The notes beneath the pieces were generated by a model. The model was given only the letters and a program-made list of their open reading frames with translations, ran no database searches and was not told the origin of the DNA. A DNA stretch of 64,000 nt, taken from assembly GCA_016786765.1 (NCBI GenBank), contig JAEUUZ010000060.1, positions 1 through 64,000 on the forward strand, written 5' to 3'. Source of the DNA: Chitinophagales bacterium. Its GTDB lineage: Bacteria; Bacteroidota; Bacteroidia; Chitinophagales; LD1. The stretch's first letter is position 1. Each line of letters opens with the position of its first letter. Of this stretch, positions 41,928 through 51,188 are shown in pieces. Both the position numbers and the translations under genes were made by a program.

Positions 41928-43652
41928 ATGGAAATGAAACACATTCGATTGATTTTTGCGCTATTTTGCTTTTTTCTCTTCGGACAAACAAAGGCAGGAA
42001 CCGATTATCAGCGATTTCAACACAGTTCGGGTTTGTATGTGTTACAACATACTGAAACTACTCAATCGTCCTCAATACAACTTTACTTTAGAATAGGAAC
42101 TGCTTTTGAAACCGACTCATTTTTAGGCTATAGTCTTCTTTTTTCTGAAATGATATACAGAAAGCTTTTGCTTAATGGATCAGGATTAAATATTAATCAA
42201 ATTATTGAGCCGGAAATGGTGGGCTTTACATTTAACGTTGAACAAGATAAAATTGCACAAACACTTGCGTTAATTCAAGATGTTGTTTTTAATTTGTCGA
42301 TGAGTGAAGTTGATTTAACGGCTCTACAACAAGAGCATTCGGCAGCACTTCTTGAACCTTATAGCGGTATTGTATTGCAAAGGTTATGGGGAAAGGATTA
42401 CAATAAAGTAAATTCATTTTCGAATCCCATCCCTACTGTTGTTAGCGTTTCTGCATTACAAGCATTCTACAAAAAGTATTTTGCCGCTTCTAATACCGTT
42501 TTATGTATCAACTCCGGTTTAGTTAAAACGCAAATCATTGAATTATTGGAGAAAAATTTTAGCCGCAAAGGAATAGTACAATTTAATCCGGAACGAATCA
42601 CACATGTATTGGAATTTAAACCAATTGTGAATAATACCCATTTGATATTGAAAAGCCCTACTGAAAAAGAAGAGGTGTGTATCGTTTTTCAAAACCCCGG
42701 GGCCCGTTACGATAGAAGAGGTTCTTATTGTGCTTATTTATTAAATCAAATACTCGAGAACGAGGGAAAAGCAAATCACTTGAATGCCACCTATAAATCC
42801 AATAATTACTTCGGTACTTTTTCAATGACGAAGGAGGTGGTTGGACATAATTATAAAGCATCTTTAGATCAGCTTACAGAAGTAGTTGGTAAAATTCAAC
42901 GTATGGAGTTCATTACTGCTGATAAGTTGAATAAAGCAAAAGATTTGGTGATTAATCAATATAAAAATTTAGCGCTATCCGGTCCGGTTTTTTTTATGAA
43001 AGAAATGGCTTTTTATCGATTTAATAACGATGAAAATTTTATACTCTCATTTGCTGATAGTTTAACCAACATTTCAGAACAGGATATGCAATGGTATATT
43101 AACGATTACTTTATCAATCGAGCAGGGGTAATGTATACTTTAGCAAATTCGAATCCCGAATTGGTTTCCGATTCTTCCCAACGTGTTTATAACCTCGATG
43201 GGGATTTTTCTGCAATTAAATGTGTATATGAACTGAATAAAACTGATTTATATGGTGATACGAATTGGGCAAATGTGTATCGTGTCATTCGTTGGTTGCA
43301 AATTAATTCCGATGCACATGTTCAAATTAACGGTTTTGCTGATGAAGGAGAATATAATCGCGTAAAGGATGTTGCTTTGCAAACATTTATAGATTCTATC
43401 CCTACGTTCAAAAAAGCAATGCCCGATTTTATCAAAACAGGCTATATGCGTCCGGAATCTATGCGGTCGCTAAAACTCATGAAGGTGTTTTATGAAAACG
43501 GTATTGATTTAAATCGGATTACCGGAACAAGTATGCTTTATACATCCGATTCAAAGGAAAAAGCAGCAGAAAATAGAAAGTGTACTTTTGTTGTAGAAAA
43601 AATTAAGCCAACAATATCGCTACGGGAGTATCATTACAAAGCAAAAAATTAA
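41928..43652 (+). CDS. Catalytically degenerate M16-like protein fused to OmpA-like domain
   Basis: A 574-residue protein with signal peptide (MKHIRLIFALFCFFLFGQTKA). Residues about 25-430 have the M16 (pitrilysin/insulinase) layout: GLYVLQHTETTQSSSIQLYF, then GTAFETDSFLGYSLLFSEM, where the HxxEH zinc motif should be but no His is present, so it cannot be an active zinc peptidase. The C-terminal 140 residues resemble an OmpA-like peptidoglycan-binding domain: VQINGFADEGEY, LKLMKVFYENGIDLNRITG, AAENRKCTFVVEK. Inactive M16 chains commonly pair with active ones or act as scaffolds; here it may be anchored to the cell wall. It precedes HPPD by 19 bases. Confidence 0.75.
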   Translation: MEMKHIRLIFALFCFFLFGQTKAGTDYQRFQHSSGLYVLQHTETTQSSSIQLYFRIGTAFETDSFLGYSLLFSEMIYRKLLLNGSGLNINQIIEPEMVGFTFNVEQDKIAQTLALIQDVVFNLSMSEVDLTALQQEHSAALLEPYSGIVLQRLWGKDYNKVNSFSNPIPTVVSVSALQAFYKKYFAASNTVLCINSGLVKTQIIELLEKNFSRKGIVQFNPERITHVLEFKPIVNNTHLILKSPTEKEEVCIVFQNPGARYDRRGSYCAYLLNQILENEGKANHLNATYKSNNYFGTFSMTKEVVGHNYKASLDQLTEVVGKIQRMEFITADKLNKAKDLVINQYKNLALSGPVFFMKEMAFYRFNNDENFILSFADSLTNISEQDMQWYINDYFINRAGVMYTLANSNPELVSDSSQRVYNLDGDFSAIKCVYELNKTDLYGDTNWANVYRVIRWLQINSDAHVQINGFADEGEYNRVKDVALQTFIDSIPTFKKAMPDFIKTGYMRPESMRSLKLMKVFYENGIDLNRITGTSMLYTSDSKEKAAENRKCTFVVEKIKPTISLREYHYKAKN

Positions 43653-43671
43653 ATAGTATTAATCTCAATCA

Positions 43672-44799
43672 ATGGAATCTACTTTAATAGAAAAGTCAAC
43701 ATTGGAAGCGAAAGATTTTCTTCCATTAAATGGAACAGATCATATCGAATTTTATGTAGGCAATGCAAAGCAATCGGCCTATTACTATCAAGCGGCTTGG
43801 GGTTACGAATTAATCGCCTATGCCGGTCCTGAAACGGGGATAAGAGAATATGCCTCTTATGTTTTGCAGCAAGGGAAAATTCGTATTGTACTCACTTCTG
43901 CATTTTCGGCAACACATCCTATAGCCCAACATCAATTGGTTCATGGCGATGGTGTTAAGGTTTTGGCACTTTGGGTGGATGATGCAAAAGCAGCCTATGA
44001 AGCAACAATAAGTCGAGGTGCAAAGTCGGCAATTCCTCCAACTGATGCTAAAGATGAATTTGGCGAAGTGGTAATAGCCGCAATTGAAACGTATGGTGAA
44101 ACCATTCATAAGTTTGTTGAGCGAAAAAATTACAACGGAGCATTCTTACCGGGTTATAAAACTGCAAAAAGCAACTTTTCGGTAAAATCGGTTGGATTAA
44201 AACATGTCGACCATTGTGTAGGCAATGTGGAGTTGGGTGCCATGAATCAATGGGTGAAATTTTATGAAGATGTGATGGGCTTTAAGTTGTTGCTGACTTT
44301 TGATGATGAAGATATTTCAACAGAATACTCTGCATTGATGAGTAAAGTGGTGTCAAATGGTAATGGGTACGTTAAGTTTCCAATCAATGAACCGGCAAGC
44401 GGTAAAAAGAAGTCGCAAATCGAAGAGTATTTGGATTTCTATAAATCAGCAGGTGTTCAACACATTGCAGTGGCCACCGATGATATTATTGCTACTGTAA
44501 CTGAACTTAGAGCGAGAGGTATTGAGTTTTTATATGTGCCAGATGCTTATTACGATGATTTGACGGCACGAGTAGGTGCAATAAATGAAGACATTGCTAA
44601 AATCAAAGCATTAAATATTCTTGTTGATCGCGATGATGAAGGTTATCTATTGCAGTTGTTCACTAAACCTGTTCAAGATCGTCCAACGCTCTTCTATGAA
44701 ATTATTCAACGCAACGGTGCAAAATCGTTCGGCAAAGGTAACTTTAAAGCCTTGTTCGAATCGATTGAGCGTGAACAAGAACTTAGAGGGAATTTATAA
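43672..44799 (+). CDS. hppD: 4-hydroxyphenylpyruvate dioxygenase
   Basis: A 375-residue Fe(II) dioxygenase of the vicinal-oxygen-chelate fold converting 4-hydroxyphenylpyruvate to homogentisate in tyrosine degradation. The three iron ligands are seen in GLKHVDHCVGNV, GVQHIAVATDDI and GYLLQLFTKP (His, His, Glu order), with FFEIIQR-like FYEIIQRNGAKSFGKGNFKALFE at the C-terminus. Length is typical of bacterial HPPD. The rest of the homogentisate pathway is not in the window. A strong terminator follows immediately. Confidence 0.95.
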   Translation: MESTLIEKSTLEAKDFLPLNGTDHIEFYVGNAKQSAYYYQAAWGYELIAYAGPETGIREYASYVLQQGKIRIVLTSAFSATHPIAQHQLVHGDGVKVLALWVDDAKAAYEATISRGAKSAIPPTDAKDEFGEVVIAAIETYGETIHKFVERKNYNGAFLPGYKTAKSNFSVKSVGLKHVDHCVGNVELGAMNQWVKFYEDVMGFKLLLTFDDEDISTEYSALMSKVVSNGNGYVKFPINEPASGKKKSQIEEYLDFYKSAGVQHIAVATDDIIATVTELRARGIEFLYVPDAYYDDLTARVGAINEDIAKIKALNILVDRDDEGYLLQLFTKPVQDRPTLFYEIIQRNGAKSFGKGNFKALFESIEREQELRGNL

Positions 44800-44807
44800 A
44801 TTGAATT

Positions 44808-44836
44808 TGCCGGAATACTAGGTTCCGGCATTTTTT
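44808..44836 (+). terminator. Intrinsic terminator touching the next start codon
   Basis: TGCCGGAA and TTCCGGCA pair over 8 bp around a 7-base loop and are followed by six T's, which end directly at the ATG of the sterol-desaturase-like gene (44837). Confidence 0.8.
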
Positions 44837-45721
44837 ATGCTGAATAACATCATTCAATATTGTTGGCAAAAGTTTTTGAGTATTACTCATTACAACCATT
44901 TTCAATGGAGCGATTTTGTATTGTTTTTGGCTGTACCTATAGGTTGTTTAATTGTTGAAGCATTTATTATTGGTTACAGTTCATCGTCTTTAAAAAAGCT
45001 GCTGACATGGAACGCTTCGGCACAAAACGATTTTTTTTGTTTCCTCACACACGCCTTTAATCTTTATCAAATTATTGGTATTGCATTAACATTTGGCTTG
45101 TTTTATTTTGCTTATGGTGTAATTCAAAAGCATTTTTGTTTGCATTTAATCGATTACATCACTAATCCTTTTCTGCAATTTGGGTTGATGTTGTTTGTAG
45201 GTGATTTTAAAAACTATGTCAGGCATTACCTTTTACACCGATTTGGTTGGTCGTGGGAATTGCACAAGTTACATCATTCGGCAACTGACTTTACTATGTT
45301 AACATATTTGCGAAGTCATGCAGCTGAAACCATTCTCACTAATTTTATTGATTTGTTTCCTTTTATCATTTTTGGTGCCGGTTTTCAAAGTTTTGTTTGG
45401 GTGTATGTATTTCGTGAAGCGCATCAATATTTCATCCATTCCCAAATCAAAAGCGATTGGGGCTGGTTAGGAAAATATATTCTTGTGTCGCCACTAGCGC
45501 ATCGGATTCATCATTCCATCAATCCGGTTCACTACGGTAAAAATTTTGGAAACACCTTTATAATATGGGATCGATTGTTCGGTACTTATTGTGAAGCCAA
45601 TCCGGAAACGGTTGATGTTTTAGGAATACCGGAGAATCCCTACAATCAAAATGGTTTTTTACATGATTACCTTTTCTGTTACGTTCGTTCTATTCAATCG
45701 GTATTTAATTTCAAAAGTTGA
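44837..45721 (+). CDS. Sterol desaturase / fatty acid hydroxylase family membrane protein
   Basis: A 294-residue integral membrane di-iron enzyme with several hydrophobic segments and the histidine boxes of the family: HYLLHRFGWSWELHKLHHSA (HxxxH and HxxHH), HQYFIHSQ and HRIHHSINPVHYGKN. Members hydroxylate or desaturate lipids such as sterols, sphingoid bases or carotenoids; the exact lipid is unknown. The ATG directly follows the T-run of the HPPD terminator, leaving no room for a separate promoter or leader. Its stop overlaps the start of the SGNH gene by 4 bases (TTGA). Confidence 0.82.
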   Translation: MLNNIIQYCWQKFLSITHYNHFQWSDFVLFLAVPIGCLIVEAFIIGYSSSSLKKLLTWNASAQNDFFCFLTHAFNLYQIIGIALTFGLFYFAYGVIQKHFCLHLIDYITNPFLQFGLMLFVGDFKNYVRHYLLHRFGWSWELHKLHHSATDFTMLTYLRSHAAETILTNFIDLFPFIIFGAGFQSFVWVYVFREAHQYFIHSQIKSDWGWLGKYILVSPLAHRIHHSINPVHYGKNFGNTFIIWDRLFGTYCEANPETVDVLGIPENPYNQNGFLHDYLFCYVRSIQSVFNFKS

Positions 45722-46872
45722 AAGGCAAAATTCTACTTGTTTGTGTTGGGGTAATGACTGCATTATGTATTGCGGAAATTGTACTGCGTGTAGTTGCAAA
45801 ATTTAATCCTCCCGGACGATTTATTTATGCGCCTAATCATACCTATTATTTTTATCCTGATTCATCTATTTTAGTTGGAATTCACGGTGAAAAGAAATTC
45901 AAAACCAATGCCCAAGGGTTTCGTGGCGATGAAGATTTTACTGATACCACTTACAATGTTCTATGTGTTGGTGGAAGTACAACCGAATGTAACTATCTCG
46001 ACAATAGCGAAACATGGTATAGTTTGTTGAATCAATCGCCAGCAATTGCACGATTAATGGGTGCCGGTAAAAAGCACGTAGTTATTGCTTCTGTGGGTTT
46101 GAGCGGACAAACATCTTTTGAAAATTATTTTATGTTGAACGAGTTGTTGCAGAAACATAAAAATATTCATCAAGTAATATTGATGTGTGGCATCAACGAC
46201 TTCGTAAAAGTATTAGCTAAACCATCTTTAAATATATCAGTCGTTAAACAAAAGGATTCATTGTCTCTAGCACATAGTATCTCCCGCTATTGGTATATAC
46301 CGGGCAGAATTAACGATACCACTTGGACAGGGCATTCGGCTTTGTTTCATGCCCTGCGAACAAAATTCTTTACTCCGCCTTCAAAAAATACTGTTGATCG
46401 AAAAGGGGATATTATAAAACAGTGGAGAGTAAATTATAGCAGCCGTTCCAATTTGTTGGATACGCTTCCCGACTTAACTGCCTCATTAGATGTTTTCAGT
46501 CAAAATTTAAAACAGATATTCACTTTATGTGCAGCACATCGAGTGAAATTAGTTTGTATTAATCAGGCCACACTATGGCACGATACACTACCTGAAAATC
46601 TTTCGAATTTACTTTGGATGGGCGGTATAGGAAAGTACCAAACGCAAGAAGGTGGCGTTTATTACTCGCCCAAAGCATTGCAAAGTGGGATGGAGATGTA
46701 TAATGCAACGTTAGCTAAAACTGCAAAAGCGAATAACATTTTATGTATTGATATTGCTCATTCGCTTTCGAAAGATACATCTGTGTATTACGATGACTGT
46801 CATTTCAACACTTCAGGTGCAAGAAAAGTAGCCGATGAGCTAGTCCGTCAGTTGAAATCAGTTAACCCATAA
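45718..46872 (+). CDS. SGNH/GDSL-family hydrolase, membrane anchored
   Basis: A 384-residue protein starting with TTG at 45718, which overlaps the stop of the sterol-desaturase-like gene (TTGA); the next in-frame ATG is at 45754, inside the N-terminal membrane helix (KILLVCVGVMTALCIAEIVL). Block I is VLCVGGSTTECNYLDNSETW (nucleophile Ser), block III is MCGINDFVK (Asn) and block V is DDCHFNTSGARKVADEL (Asp and His). It should be an esterase/lipase or acetyl-esterase acting outside the cytoplasm. Co-transcription with the lipid hydroxylase suggests a lipid or acyl substrate. Converges on the TPR gene with a 25-base overlap. Confidence 0.82.
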   Translation: MKGKILLVCVGVMTALCIAEIVLRVVAKFNPPGRFIYAPNHTYYFYPDSSILVGIHGEKKFKTNAQGFRGDEDFTDTTYNVLCVGGSTTECNYLDNSETWYSLLNQSPAIARLMGAGKKHVVIASVGLSGQTSFENYFMLNELLQKHKNIHQVILMCGINDFVKVLAKPSLNISVVKQKDSLSLAHSISRYWYIPGRINDTTWTGHSALFHALRTKFFTPPSKNTVDRKGDIIKQWRVNYSSRSNLLDTLPDLTASLDVFSQNLKQIFTLCAAHRVKLVCINQATLWHDTLPENLSNLLWMGGIGKYQTQEGGVYYSPKALQSGMEMYNATLAKTAKANNILCIDIAHSLSKDTSVYYDDCHFNTSGARKVADELVRQLKSVNP

Positions 46873-48284
46873 TTTTCAAGCAAAAGCATCACCGCATCGT
46901 CTTCGGTTAGCATAGGATTCATGTCAAAAATAAGCGATAAGTCTTTAGCGTCAATATTGATGGCCTTCTCCAAGGTGGCTAATGCTTCTTTTCGTTGTCC
47001 GATTTGAAAAAGGAAGACTGTTTTGATATAGAGGATATCTGTTGCATTGGGGAATAACGAATAGCAAAGGTCTAGCGTATCTATGCTGTTTTGAAAATCT
47101 TCAGCACTAAAATATCCATTAGCTAAATTGATATAATGCGATTTTACATTCGGCTCCAAATCGATAGACTTTCCAAAAAAACTTAATGCGGTGTCAATAT
47201 CATCATTAAGCATATGGGCATTGCCTAAAGCAATCAGAAATGAAGTATTTTCAGGCGAAATCTTTACAGCACGCTCATAGGCCTGAACAGCTTGTGTATA
47301 ATTGTTTTCAGCTAAATACGTTTCCCCGATTTTATAAAACGCGTCATCGTATGTTGCATCAATATTGGTCGCCTTTCGCAAATAATAGCGACTATTTTTA
47401 AAATCGTTTAACAGCTCGTAGCATTCAGCAATTTTGAAATACGTTTCTTTTCTCGGTTTTCCGATTTTAGACGCATCCATATATTTTTCCACGGCTTTGC
47501 CATAGGCTTCTTTCTCGAACCATACATCCCCCAAGAATATATGTGCCGGTTCAAAATCTTCTTGTATAGCCACTACAAATTCAAATGCTTCAATAGCATC
47601 ATCAAAGCGCTGTAAATAATACAGCGCATGCCCTAAGTTAAACCAAGCAAAATGATTATAAGGGTTGCTCACCGTTAAATCGCGATGGAAGGACTCGCTG
47701 CGTTCAAAGGCTTCCGTAATTTCAACGGCAAAACCTAATCGACTTAATGCTTCTTCCGAATAAGGATCTGCTTTTATAGCTTCTTCTAATGCGTCCATTA
47801 CCTCCAAATACTGCTCTAAATCCTCATATATATCGGCTTTCAGCAGATATATATCAGTGTAATCGTCTTTTTCAGATGCCAATGGTAGGGCAAAATTCAA
47901 CTGCTCCAACGCTTTGTTATGTTGCGAAGTCCACAAATAAATGTCGGCACGAATGAGGTAAATGGTTATTTCATTCGCATCTAACGTTTCAGCAATTTCT
48001 AAAACGTTCAACGCTTCAGTAAATTGATTTTGTTCCGCTAATACTTCCGCTTTTAATATGAAAAAGGTAGGAGAGTAGGGATATTGCTCCAATGCTGTTT
48101 CTGTAACAGAAAGTGCTCGTTTAAATTCGCGATTTTCTTGATAAAATAAGATGATACGCTCGTAGCTGTCTTCATCAAAAAATAACGGCTTACTGCTTTG
48201 CTGCGATTGTTCAAATTGCTGCACTAGACCCATTAAATCGCTCAGCGACATATCTTCTTGCTCCTCATCCATCCAATCTTCCAT
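46848..48284 (-). CDS. Tetratricopeptide-repeat protein
   Basis: A 478-residue soluble protein with no signal peptide. After an acidic start (MEDWMDEEQEDMSLSDLMGL) it consists of about twelve degenerate TPR units of 34 residues, for example FEPAHIFLGDVWFEKEAYGK, TYDDAFYKIGETYLAENNYT and KSHYINLANGYFSAEDFQNS. It should serve as a cytoplasmic protein-protein interaction scaffold. Proteins of this sort are conserved in Bacteroidota without assigned function. A TAATTTTG -7 box ends 4 bases upstream of the ATG (48289-48296). Confidence 0.88.
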   Translation of the reverse strand: MEDWMDEEQEDMSLSDLMGLVQQFEQSQQSSKPLFFDEDSYERIILFYQENREFKRALSVTETALEQYPYSPTFFILKAEVLAEQNQFTEALNVLEIAETLDANEITIYLIRADIYLWTSQHNKALEQLNFALPLASEKDDYTDIYLLKADIYEDLEQYLEVMDALEEAIKADPYSEEALSRLGFAVEITEAFERSESFHRDLTVSNPYNHFAWFNLGHALYYLQRFDDAIEAFEFVVAIQEDFEPAHIFLGDVWFEKEAYGKAVEKYMDASKIGKPRKETYFKIAECYELLNDFKNSRYYLRKATNIDATYDDAFYKIGETYLAENNYTQAVQAYERAVKISPENTSFLIALGNAHMLNDDIDTALSFFGKSIDLEPNVKSHYINLANGYFSAEDFQNSIDTLDLCYSLFPNATDILYIKTVFLFQIGQRKEALATLEKAINIDAKDLSLIFDMNPMLTEDDAVMLLLENYGLTDFN

Positions 48285-48288
48285 AATG

Positions 48289-48296
48289 CAAAATTA
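48289..48296 (-). promoter_or_regulatory. Candidate -7 element for the TPR gene
   Basis: TAATTTTG on the minus strand, an exact TAnnTTTG, ends 4 bases before the ATG at 48284. No -33 TTG is seen. If used, the transcript would start at the codon itself. Confidence 0.35.
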
Positions 48297-48408
48297 TAGC
48301 TTTTAACGCAGAATTTGCTTGAATTTGTTGTTATACTAAGTTAATGAAGTAAAAGGTGGAAGCGCAAAATACTTTTCCACAGTGCTCTAATTCCGAATAA
48401 ACAAGGAC

Positions 48409-50064
48409 TTATGCCTTTATTTTATCTTGAACAATAGCCAAAATTTTGGCCTCAAGCGCAATAGCCGTATTCAATAAGTGTTGTCCTTCCTCAATTTTTT
48501 GAGCCGCATATCCTTTATCGTCCAGCCCGGCTGCATTAATCTGTACGTTCAGGAATGCTCCATAAACGGCCGTTCTAGCACATAAAGCACCTACACCGGC
48601 ATCGGTTACTGAGTTTGGATTGCCAATACTGGCCATTTGTTCAATCACAGTCATGCTTTCAAATGAAAGTTGCATTACTTTGAAAGGAACTTCTATAGCA
48701 TATTTTGTGGCATCTTGAATCGCTTGCTTGCGTTGCTTTTTCTCTTCATCTGTGCCTTTAGGAAGGGTAAATGCCGACATGATTTTATTGAAAGCAGCAG
48801 TATCCTCATCCACCAATGTCAATAATTCATCTTTCAGCTTTTGTCCTTTCTCGGCCCAATCCGAAAATTCTTTCCAACGACTATCCCAACCGGGTTTGTG
48901 TGAAGAGAGATTGGCCACCATTGTTGCTAATGAAACACCTAAAGCACCAACATAGGCTGAAATTGAACCTCCTCCCGGAGCAGGCGATTCGCTGGCCGTT
49001 TCATTGGCAAAGGCGGTCAACGTCATTGTTGTCAATTTTGCAGCACTAGCATCGCGTAGTAAGTATTCGATGATGCGTTCTTTGGGGTTAAACGGACTTA
49101 ATTCATCCAATCCCATTGATTTCACTGCAATTTTAATGAGCTCATCTTCGCTTACGCCTGTTGAACGCTGTTGTTTTTCCAAGAAATATTTCCCGGCATC
49201 TAACATCGATTGCAATGGAATAAGTCCAATCAATTCAGAACCGGTAACACGCATACCTCTCGTGTAAGCACTTTTTACACACTCGTCAAAAGCCTTATGA
49301 ATAGGTGTTTGCATGATATCTGTTAAGTTCATCGAAACCTGGGCTACTCCATATTCTTCAATAAACCATCCTATTCCTTTAACGGCTTTACAAGTACCCG
49401 GTTGATGTACTTCTTCTCCTTTTTCGTTTTTTACTTTTCTTCCTGCCTCACGAACGTCAAACGCAACAGAATTTGCTCTTCTGGTTGAAGTGGTATTCAA
49501 ATTTACGTTATAGGCAATCAAAATGTTCCGCGCTCCAATAGCAATATTTCCGCTTCTTTCGTTGAATTCGGCTTTGCCGTAATCGGGAGTCCATTCCGAT
49601 AATTTAATCTTATCGGCAATACCTTCATATTCACCGGCTCTTACACTTGCTAAATTTCTTCGGTGTTCTGCTGAAGCGGCAAATTCATAGAGATATACCG
49701 GTATGTTGAGCTCACGGCCAACACGCTCTCCAAGTTTTTTCGCGCAAGCAATACAATCTTCCATAGTGGCATTGGCAATGGGTATAAACGGACAAACATC
49801 CGTTGCGCCAAAACGAGGGTGCTCACCTTTATGTTTGCGCATATCAATCAGTTCTTGTGCTTTTCGGATGGCCTGAAATGCCCCTTCCACAATACTTTCC
49901 TCGTCTCCAACAAAAGTAATAACAGTTCTGTTGGTCGCTTTTCCCGGATCTACATTCAGTAGTTTAACTCCCGGAACGGCTTTAATGCTGTCACAAATTT
50001 TTTCAATGATACCGGTATCATTTCCTTCGCTGAAGTTCGGTACACACTCAATGATTTTTTTCAT
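48409..50064 (-). CDS. ftcD: Bifunctional glutamate formimidoyltransferase / formimidoyltetrahydrofolate cyclodeaminase
   Basis: A 551-residue fusion. The N-terminal formiminotransferase half (about residues 1-325) starts KKIIECVPNFSEGNDTGIIE and contains HPRFGATDVCPFIP, with the catalytic His region; the C-terminal cyclodeaminase half (about 340-550) contains SESPAPGGGSISAYVGALG and MASIGNPNSVTDAGVGALCA. It transfers the formimino group from N-formiminoglutamate to tetrahydrofolate and releases ammonia, in histidine degradation. Other hut genes are not in the window. It is 11 bases downstream of a TPR lipoprotein gene. Confidence 0.95.
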   Translation of the reverse strand: MKKIIECVPNFSEGNDTGIIEKICDSIKAVPGVKLLNVDPGKATNRTVITFVGDEESIVEGAFQAIRKAQELIDMRKHKGEHPRFGATDVCPFIPIANATMEDCIACAKKLGERVGRELNIPVYLYEFAASAEHRRNLASVRAGEYEGIADKIKLSEWTPDYGKAEFNERSGNIAIGARNILIAYNVNLNTTSTRRANSVAFDVREAGRKVKNEKGEEVHQPGTCKAVKGIGWFIEEYGVAQVSMNLTDIMQTPIHKAFDECVKSAYTRGMRVTGSELIGLIPLQSMLDAGKYFLEKQQRSTGVSEDELIKIAVKSMGLDELSPFNPKERIIEYLLRDASAAKLTTMTLTAFANETASESPAPGGGSISAYVGALGVSLATMVANLSSHKPGWDSRWKEFSDWAEKGQKLKDELLTLVDEDTAAFNKIMSAFTLPKGTDEEKKQRKQAIQDATKYAIEVPFKVMQLSFESMTVIEQMASIGNPNSVTDAGVGALCARTAVYGAFLNVQINAAGLDDKGYAAQKIEEGQHLLNTAIALEAKILAIVQDKIKA

Positions 50065-50075
50065 CGATTCACTAT

Positions 50076-51125
50076 TTATTTACTTAAACGTTTTAATGCT
50101 TTTTGTGCCAATTCATATTTCGAATTAATGTTCAAACACTGTTGGTACAAAGATTTGGCTTCTTCGATTCGTTTTAACTGCTCGGCACATACTCCTTTTT
50201 TATAATACGCTTCATGATACGTTGGATCGATTTTAATGGCTAAATCGAAGTTCTTATACGCTTGCGGAATCGAATCCATCATTAAATAGCTATATCCAAT
50301 AGCGTAGAGGGCTTCTTCATTTTTATAATCACGTTCAATAATTTGTCGGAAGGTAACAATCGACTGCTCATATTGCTTTGCATCTTGCTCGCCATATCCT
50401 TTGGCATACAAGGCATCCACCGCTTTAGGATTGGCTTTAACGGCATTGTCTAAATATTTTTGCGCCATTTTATCTTTTTTGGTTTGCAACAACAAACCTA
50501 TTTGTAAAAAGGCATCGGCATTTTTGGGATCTTGTTCAACGCAGGTTTGGAAAGACGATAAGGCTTTTGTGGTGTCTCCTTTTTCTTTGTACACCATTCC
50601 TTTGTAATAATAAGTTTCAGGCGCAAACATGTCTTTCTCGATGGCACGGTTGAAGTACTTTAATGCGCCATCATAATCTTTTACAAAGAAGGCATATTTG
50701 CCGGCATAAATGTAAAACGGAATATAGGATGAGTCTAATATTATGGCCTGATTCATTAGCATTATAGCGCGTTTGGGTTCATTGCTTTTAATGAATAGCT
50801 CCGAACTGTACGTGTAGTAATCGTGATTCAACGAGTCGAGGGTTATAGCGATAAACATGTCGGTGAGAGCCGATTTTAAATCGTTTTCGGCTTCATGAAT
50901 TTTGGCGCGTTTGAAATACAACATCGGATTGATCGAATCCTTTTTAATTGCTGCATTCATATCACGAATAGGTTTTGAAATGCTGGTATCAACTACTTCA
51001 TCGGTATTCACCTTCGATGAGTTACATTGCTTACATCCATTACTGCATAGCAATACGAGAAAAGTGATGAAAAGCAAAGTGGTTGTTTTTATCAATATGG
51101 CCGATGGACGATTCATTATCTTCAT
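50076..51125 (-). CDS. TPR-repeat lipoprotein
   Basis: A 349-residue protein. The N-terminus (IKTTTLLFITFLVLLCSNGC) is a lipoprotein signal with the lipidated Cys in SNGC, followed by KQCNSSK. About eight TPR units follow, such as NPMLYFKRAKIHEAENDLKS, APETYYYKGMVYKEKGDTTK and TYHEAYYKKGVCAEQLKRIE. The start may be MKIMNRPS (51125) or the second Met (51116). It is probably an outer- or inner-membrane-attached scaffold. A TATTTTTG -7 box lies at 51134-51141, back-to-back with the promoter of the structured RNA candidate. Confidence 0.85.
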   Translation of the reverse strand: MKIMNRPSAILIKTTTLLFITFLVLLCSNGCKQCNSSKVNTDEVVDTSISKPIRDMNAAIKKDSINPMLYFKRAKIHEAENDLKSALTDMFIAITLDSLNHDYYTYSSELFIKSNEPKRAIMLMNQAIILDSSYIPFYIYAGKYAFFVKDYDGALKYFNRAIEKDMFAPETYYYKGMVYKEKGDTTKALSSFQTCVEQDPKNADAFLQIGLLLQTKKDKMAQKYLDNAVKANPKAVDALYAKGYGEQDAKQYEQSIVTFRQIIERDYKNEEALYAIGYSYLMMDSIPQAYKNFDLAIKIDPTYHEAYYKKGVCAEQLKRIEEAKSLYQQCLNINSKYELAQKALKRLSK

Positions 51126-51133
51126 TTAAATGT

Positions 51134-51141
51134 CAAAAATA
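51134..51141 (-). promoter_or_regulatory. Candidate -7 element for the TPR lipoprotein operon
   Basis: TATTTTTG on the minus strand is an exact TAnnTTTG match, 8 bases before the ATG at 51125. The -33 region is not convincing. Confidence 0.4.
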
Positions 51142-51150
51142 GAATTCTGT

Positions 51151-51182
51151 TTTGGAAAATTGAGGGAACTAGCGTAATATTG
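51151..51182 (+). promoter_or_regulatory. Promoter of the structured RNA candidate
   Basis: TTTG at 51151-51154, a 20-base spacer, then TAATATTG at 51175-51182, one base off TAnnTTTG. Predicted transcription start is near 51189, just before the long closing stem at 51206. Confidence 0.5.
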
Positions 51183-51188
51183 ATCATC

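Noticed and set aside
48289-48408. A separate regulatory RNA upstream of the TPR gene
   Set aside because: No stable hairpin or T-run was seen; only a possible -7 box.
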